A stretch of DNA of 64,000 nucleotides from Nageia nagi (taxonomy: Eukaryota; Pinophyta). The position numbers were made by a program, and so were the translations under genes. Location: NCBI GenBank assembly GCA_050084985.1, contig JBITNC010000001.1, positions 29,760,001 to 29,824,000 of the forward strand, in the 5' to 3' direction. This document shows positions 58,480 through 64,000 of the stretch, one piece after another; the stretch's first letter is position 1, and every line of letters starts with the position of its first letter. A model generated the notes under the pieces. That model was not told the origin of the DNA, made no database searches, and was given only the letters and a program-made list of their open reading frames with translations.

Positions 58480-61400
58480 ATGAAGAGAAGGCATGGTAAG
58501 AAACTCAAATGCAATCCCCATTCTAGATTTTGATGGGAGTGACTATTAGTATTGGAGTGTGTAGATAAAGACACTCCTAAAGGGAAGAGTCTACTACTAG
58601 GATATTGTAGAGGTTGGCTATATTGATCCCACAAATTAGAGAGCCATGAGTGTTGATGCAAAGAAGGATGCAAAGGAAAAGGAGAAGCAAAATTCTATGG
58701 CTCTCTCCTTCATAGAAGTATATCTAGACAAGAGCATATTTACTAGAATCTTAGAATGTGTCTCATCCCAAGAAGCATAGGCAACATTCAGAGAAGGCCA
58801 CCAAGGGAGCTTGAAGGTGAAAGAGGTGAAGCTCCAAATATTAAGAAGGGAGTTTGAAAATTTGAAGCAAGAAGAAGTGGAGTGTGATGGAGATTATTGG
58901 ATAAGAGTGAAAGACATAGTTAATAAAATATCTACTCTTGGAGAGAAGATAGAAAATGAGGTTGCCATCAAGAAGGTTCTGAGAACTTTAACAGATAATT
59001 ATGATATTATTACACTCATTATTGAATAAAAAAGGACCTTTCAACCATGAAAATTGATAATTTAATTGGCTCTCTTACATCACATGAAGAGAGAGTTTTG
59101 AAAAGGGAAAAAATAATAGTAAGAAAGTGATGAGCAAGCATTCTTCATCAAAGAGAAAAAAGGATAAGGAAGAGGATAAGGTTGAGGCTCATGAGGAAGA
59201 GGCAAATCTAGAAGAGGCTCTTTTGGAAGAGATAAAGGAAGAGAACATAGTTTAAAAAATGAACCAACATATGCATCAAGAGGGAGACACTTCGGAAGGG
59301 GTTTTAGAGGTAAAGACAAGAGAAAATTATAATTTTTTTATTGTAACAAATTTGATCATTTTGAGCATTAGCATAGATTCAAGTAAGCTAATGAAGTAAA
59401 TTTTCCCACTATGGAGAAGAAGAGGATGGATATAGAGAAGAATAAATATTCCTTTCAATTGCAAGTCCTCAAAATATTGAAAATGAAACTTAGCTCTTGG
59501 ATATTGGTTGCACAAACCACATGACTAGTGAATAGTCCCTATTCTCTTCACTTGATTACTCTTACAAGCCAAGTGTAAAGTTGGGAGATGAGAAAAGCTT
59601 GGTTGAAATTGTTGGCAAAGGAGAGATCTATAAGTGCCAACAAAGAAGGGATTCATGAAGGTAGAGGATATCTATTATGCTTCATATTTGAAATAAAGTT
59701 TGTTGAGCATTGGTAAAATACTAAATAAGAACAAGAAATTGATTTTTGAAGATAAAACGTGTAAAATATATGATAAAAACCATGATGGGAGGCTTGTTAC
59801 TACTATTCATAAGACTACAATTAGACTCTTTTCAGTGAAGTTTCTTGAGAAGGATGGAGGCTTTGTATTTATGGGAATTGAAGACAAAAATGCACTTTGG
59901 TATATGAGGCTTGCACACTTGAATTTCAAAGTTTGAAGACTCTTCCATCAATGGTAAGAGGGATTCCACAAGTAGAAGATTGTGAAGAAGTATGTGAGGG
60001 ATATACACCTGGAAAGCAATCAAGGAGCAAGTTTCCAAAGGAAGGAGTATGGAGAGAAAAACACCATCTCTAATTGGTTTATATTGACATTTTTGAGCCT
60101 ATGAAAACCCAAATTTTTAGTAAATATACTTACATTATCACTTTCATTGATGATTGTAGTAAAATGTGTTGGAATTACTTCATTCAAAACAAGGATGAAA
60201 AATTTGACTATTTCAAAGTGTTCAAAAATTTTTGTAGAGAAGCAAAGTAGGTATCGTGTGAAGTGTTTGAGAAGTGATATAGAAGGATAGCATTGTGGTA
60301 ATGAATTATTTTAGTATTGCAAAAGATAATGGCATTAGGAGACACCTCACCTCTCCCTACATACCACAACAAAATGATGTAGTGGAAAAAAAAAGGACAT
60401 TAGTTGAGATGGCTAGAAGTAAGATGCAAAGCAAGAAACTATCCAATATTTATTAGGATGAAGTATTAAGAATAATAGTGTATATTTTGGACAAGTCTCT
60501 TATAAGAAGTTTGGATAAAATCACCCATTATGAAGCTTGGTTTGAGAGAAAACCAAATTTGCAACACTTTAGAGTATTTGGTTGCCTTGCATATTTCCAT
60601 GTGAATGATAAAAAGAGGATAAATTTTGATGCAAAATATGAAGCTTGTGTGTTTATAGGATATTGTGAACATTCAAAAGCTTATAAATTCTATAATCCCA
60701 AGACTCAAAAGACAATTGTCTCTAGAGATTCCATTTTTAATTAAGGGGTAGAGTATTGTAATCCAAAGTTACAATAAAAAGTATTTTTAGATGGGAGTTG
60801 GCCATCCATGTTATGCCTTATACAAATAAAGTACAACTATCAAATGTGAGTGGTCCAAGCTCACTAAGAACCTCTAGGTCCACTACAACACCAACAAGTG
60901 TAAGTGCAGTAAGCTTACCCAATGCAAGGAATATGAACCAAGTAAACAAAGGAAAAAGATTGTTTAAAGCTCACCTACAAAGTAAAATTATATATATTAA
61001 CACCATGAGAAGAATTACAAGGAGCCAAACATAATAAATGCAAAATCTAGTCACAAGTATAGAGAATATTTAGTTCTATAGAGATGAAGATAGTGGAGAG
61101 CCCAAAGGATAAATGTTAAATTATGCACTTCACTCCTTTGGTTCAAATTCTAATTATATTTTTAAAAAATGCAACTATTGTTGACCCATATTTTTATGAA
61201 TATGCTTGCTCTAACTCTATTTGGATGCAAGCTATAAAAAAGAGATTGATGCCATTGAAAAGAATGATAGTTGGAAACTTTGTAAGTTACCCAAAGATAA
61301 AAATATTATTGGTTCCAAGTGGGTATATAAACAAATATAAAAGTTATGGAAGAATTGAAAGATACAAAGAAAGACTAGTGGCAAAAGGATTCACACAATA

Positions 61401-62669
61401 GTATGGTATGGATTTTGAGGAGATATTTGCACTTATTGTAAGACAAGAAATAATAAGATTAGTACTCTCTTTAGATGTAAGCAAGAATTAGACAATTCAA
61501 CATATGGATATACAGAGTACCTTTCTCAATGGGTACATCTATGAAGAGGTGTATGTAGCATAACCTAAAGGATTTAAGGCTCAAGGAAGATAAAACCAAG
61601 TGTATAATCTCAAGAAGGCATTGTATGGGCTAAAGCAAGCTCTAAGAATTTGGTACACAAGAATATAAGGATACTTCAAATGTGTGGACTTTCAAAGAAG
61701 TGCAAGTTAGCCTACTTTGTATTTTAAGAAATATGGATTTGATATTTTGGTTGTTTATTGTATGTAGGTTACTTGATCTTCATGGGAAAAAATAATAAGA
61801 TGAATGAAGATTTGAAAACTCAAATGATGACTGAGTTTGAAAAAAAATTCTTGATTTGATGAGCTAATTCCTTGGCTTGGAGGTACATCAAATAAAAGAA
61901 TGAGTTTTATGTACCAATTAAAATATTCACATGATATGTTGAAGAAGTTTGGAATGGAGAATTGCACTCTTGTTGCAATACCTACAGCCCATGGAGAACA
62001 TCTTTGCAAAGAAGAACGAGCACTAAAAGTCAACAAGAAAGAGTATAAAAGTTTTATTAGAAGTATCATATTTCTAACAAATACAAGATTGGATTTACAA
62101 TTTAGTATTTCATTAGTTGCAAGGTATATGATTAATCCATACATTATCCATCTCATGGGAGAGAAGAGAATCCTTAGATATATGAAGGAAATAGTCAATT
62201 TAGGAATACATTGCACTTGTAATTTCAAGTTCAAGTTCGTAGATTTTAATGAAAGTGATTGAGAAAACAATTTGGATGATATAAAGAGAAAAAGTGGGAA
62301 TTACTTATCTCTTATATTAGGTTTGGTATCATGGAGATCAAGAAAACAATCCATTGTAGCTCTTTCAAGAACTAAGGTTGAGTATGTGTCGTGCATCAAC
62401 ACAAGCTTTGTGGTTGAGAAAAGTGTTGAAGGAGATTGAATAGGAGCAAAAAGATAAAAATACTATTTTTTTTAGAAAACCAAGGTGTGATTAAGTTTGC
62501 AAAAAACCTTATCCATCATTATAGAACAAAACACTTCAATTTGAAGACTCATTTCATCTAGGATTTGGTAGAGAAAGGGGTAGTGACATTAAGTTATTTT
62601 CCAACTCAAGATCAAGTGCATGACATATTTACCAAATTGTTAAAAATAAATCTCAATTTGTGCTATTAA
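58480..62669 (+). pseudogene. Ty1/copia gag-pol polyprotein of copia E, decayed
   Basis: Gag helix LKVKEVKLQILRREFENLKQ (58811-58870); a lost zinc knuckle (CNKFDHFEH near 59341); protease LLDIGCTNHMTSE (about 59497), D-I-G replacing D-S/T-G; GAG-pre-integrase ALWYMRLAHLNFK (about 59893); integrase TFIDDCSKMCW, KCLRSDIEG (second Asp present) and NDVVEKKRTLVEMARSK (Glu present, about 60374-60425), followed by HFRVFGCLAYFHVNDKKRIN; RT RLVAKGFTQ, ALYGLKQAL and a destroyed YVDD (VVYCM then stop, about 61750-61768); LKKFGMENC; RNase H SWRSRKQSIVALSRTKVEY and IEQNTS. Stops and frameshifts are very frequent, more than in copia-1. Order INT before RT confirms copia. Confidence 0.92.
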
Positions 62670-62695
62670 GAGACTTGATTATTGGTTATGTTATC

Positions 62696-62706
62696 AGAAA
62701 GGGGGA
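62696..62706 (+). promoter_or_regulatory. polypurine tract of copia E
   Basis: AGAAAGGGGGA, two bases before the LTR start TGAAAAGTTCC. Confidence 0.85.
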
Positions 62707-62708
62707 TA

Positions 62709-63201
62709 TGAAAAGTTCCAAGGTATGATAATAACTTAAACATGTTCAAAACTCCCATTTTTGGTGCTTACTATCTCATAGTTCATGTTCATACTAAGAA
62801 CTGATTCCTTGCAAACTATCTATGAAACTGACCAACTAGTTAGACCTTATCAGAACTAGCCTACTAACTAGTTAATTGGCCTATTGGTTGGTACTAAGTA
62901 TTATGGTTTTTTAAAATTTATTGTCTCTTCATTTTTTGCCTCATATTCTACTTTGTAATGGAAAATGAACTGAACAACCAATGTTGCCTATAACTTATGG
63001 AATGTATTTATCTCTTATTCCAAGTTGTAAAGACTATTGGAATGTGTTCTCTAGATTTAATATAAGTTTGTTGGTGTTCTAATAATTTCTAAGTTTGTGT
63101 GTTGTCATTGATGAATGCATTCTTACCTATTTGAATTGCAGAATAGTATTGACATCAACTTTAATATTGTAATCCATTTTTATTTGTATTAATTAACTTC
63201 A
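62709..63201 (+). repeat. 3' LTR of copia E
   Basis: 493 bp, TGAAAAGTTCCAAGG to AACTTCA. It contains an ACTAGTTAGACC..AACTAGTTAATTGG section (62838-62880) that the 5' LTR lacks, which explains the length difference; the minus copy has it at 45760-45800. Confidence 0.85.
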
Positions 63202-64000
63202 ATTATTACTAAAAATAGGATGACCCCACCAATTTTCATAGATATGTAGGTTGATAAACCCAACAAGTTTATCAACTAAAGTCAACCATTCAACAACATT
63301 GTACATGATAAATATGTATTTTCAAAGAATCCTTCTTCCTTATTTAAAACCTAAATCTTTGTAACTCCCAAAAGTCTCTTGTATTTTCTCCTTCCTATAT
63401 TCCCTCGAGAAGAGGAAAGGACAATACAAATAAATTAATATTGTAGCATAGTCTTTTTATATCAAAAAAGGTATTATTTGAATTTGGGAATATTTTTTCC
63501 CATATTACAACATCCGTTGATATTCTAAATACTTGCAAAGCATAAATAATGGAGAAAATATCAAACCTTAATTAAAATGATATAAAATATTAAATAATTT
63601 TACAATGTAAAGTTTGAAAGGTTTTATTTGCAACTTGAACCTCTTTTTCTTTTTTCTTATCTTGGTGCAACCTGCAAGGACAATAACTCCAATATAATAT
63701 TAAATTTCCATAAATATACTTTTATCTAATAAAATAAATTACTTTTATTTTATTACTCATAATAGTAGTATAAAATAACTTACAAGAAAAGCACATTGAT
63801 CAATAATTAAATCACTTCTTTTACCCCTAAAATAATTATCTATACCATTATTTTATTTATCCCAACTATTGTAAGAAAATGGTTAATTATAGAAGGGGTA
63901 TCATAGTTTTTAAAAAGGGGAAATAATATGTTGGTTTGAAAGAATAAGTTTGAAGGGAAGGAAGAGGAGGAGACTTCAAGGAGAAGTGTTGGAACACTAG
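63202..64000. other. intergenic, no gene; one perfect palindrome
   Basis: GTTGATAAAC(63250-63259)-CCAACAA-GTTTATCAAC(63267-63276) lies here. Otherwise AT-rich, ending in a GA-rich stretch (about 63955-63985). No coding content. Confidence 0.5.

Noticed and set aside
58470-58673. Minus-strand open frame rich in His, Ser and Leu
   Set aside because: It is the antisense of the copia E gag start.
61755-62270. 171-codon minus-strand open frame
   Set aside because: It is the antisense of the copia E RT and RNase H region, whose plus-strand motifs are clear.
1-64000. tRNA, rRNA or other standard RNA genes
   Set aside because: Reading by eye I saw no tRNA-like T-loop with matching arms and no rRNA core; a covariance-model scan would be decisive.

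Overview
The window looks like plant nuclear DNA from a large, repeat-rich genome. It is AT-rich. It carries pentatricopeptide-repeat (PPR) relics, a plant mobile domain (PMD) relic, Ty1/copia elements with a PBS matching plant initiator tRNA-Met, and Ty3 elements of the kind with an extra RNase H. The age and nesting of the elements would fit a conifer or other gymnosperm, but this is inference and no single sequence proves it. I found no intact cellular gene, tRNA, rRNA or CRISPR array. Every long coding region is a pseudogene or a decayed transposon.

Left part (1-8528): a PPR pseudogene in two pieces (about 550-1330) broken up by C-rich patches, a 40-bp tandem repeat (2091-2275), then a copia gag-pol pseudogene (3151-7034). 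Its 1-kb 3' noncoding region holds eight covarying hairpins (7108-7550), followed by a polypurine tract (PPT) and a 3' LTR (8025-8528). That LTR has a TATA box and a cluster of MYB-type AC elements. No 5' LTR was found.

8529-36975: two copies (B1, about 8529-11810; B2, about 21964-25206) of one minus-strand Ty3-type element that keeps gag and protease but has no RT, RNase H or integrase. Between them lie a decayed unrecognised minus-strand coding tract, a long PPR pseudogene (17625-18790, resuming at 20545-20720) split by a long solo LTR (A+), and AT-rich spacers. From 25366 to 35706 lies element C, a minus-strand LTR element with gag and, in place of pol, an antisense intron-containing PMD pseudogene. 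Its 3' LTR is itself interrupted by a second family-A solo LTR.

36976-55364: D1 (37274-45752, plus strand, TSD GTAAT) and D2 (47104-55359, minus strand, TSD ATTAT) are two complete but dead Ty3 elements of one family with an archaeal-type second RNase H, as in the Tat lineage. D1 landed inside an older copia LTR of family E.

55365-64000: AT-rich spacer with a 97-nt hairpin and a cluster of short palindromes, then a complete but decayed copia element E (57994-63201) with both LTRs, PBS and PPT.

The genes do not form a pathway. The window is a layered record of retroelement insertions. The signals worth a second look are non-coding: hairpin-bearing tandem repeats upstream of the PPT in three unrelated elements, the antisense PMD gene inside a retroelement, and the MYB-site cluster in one LTR.
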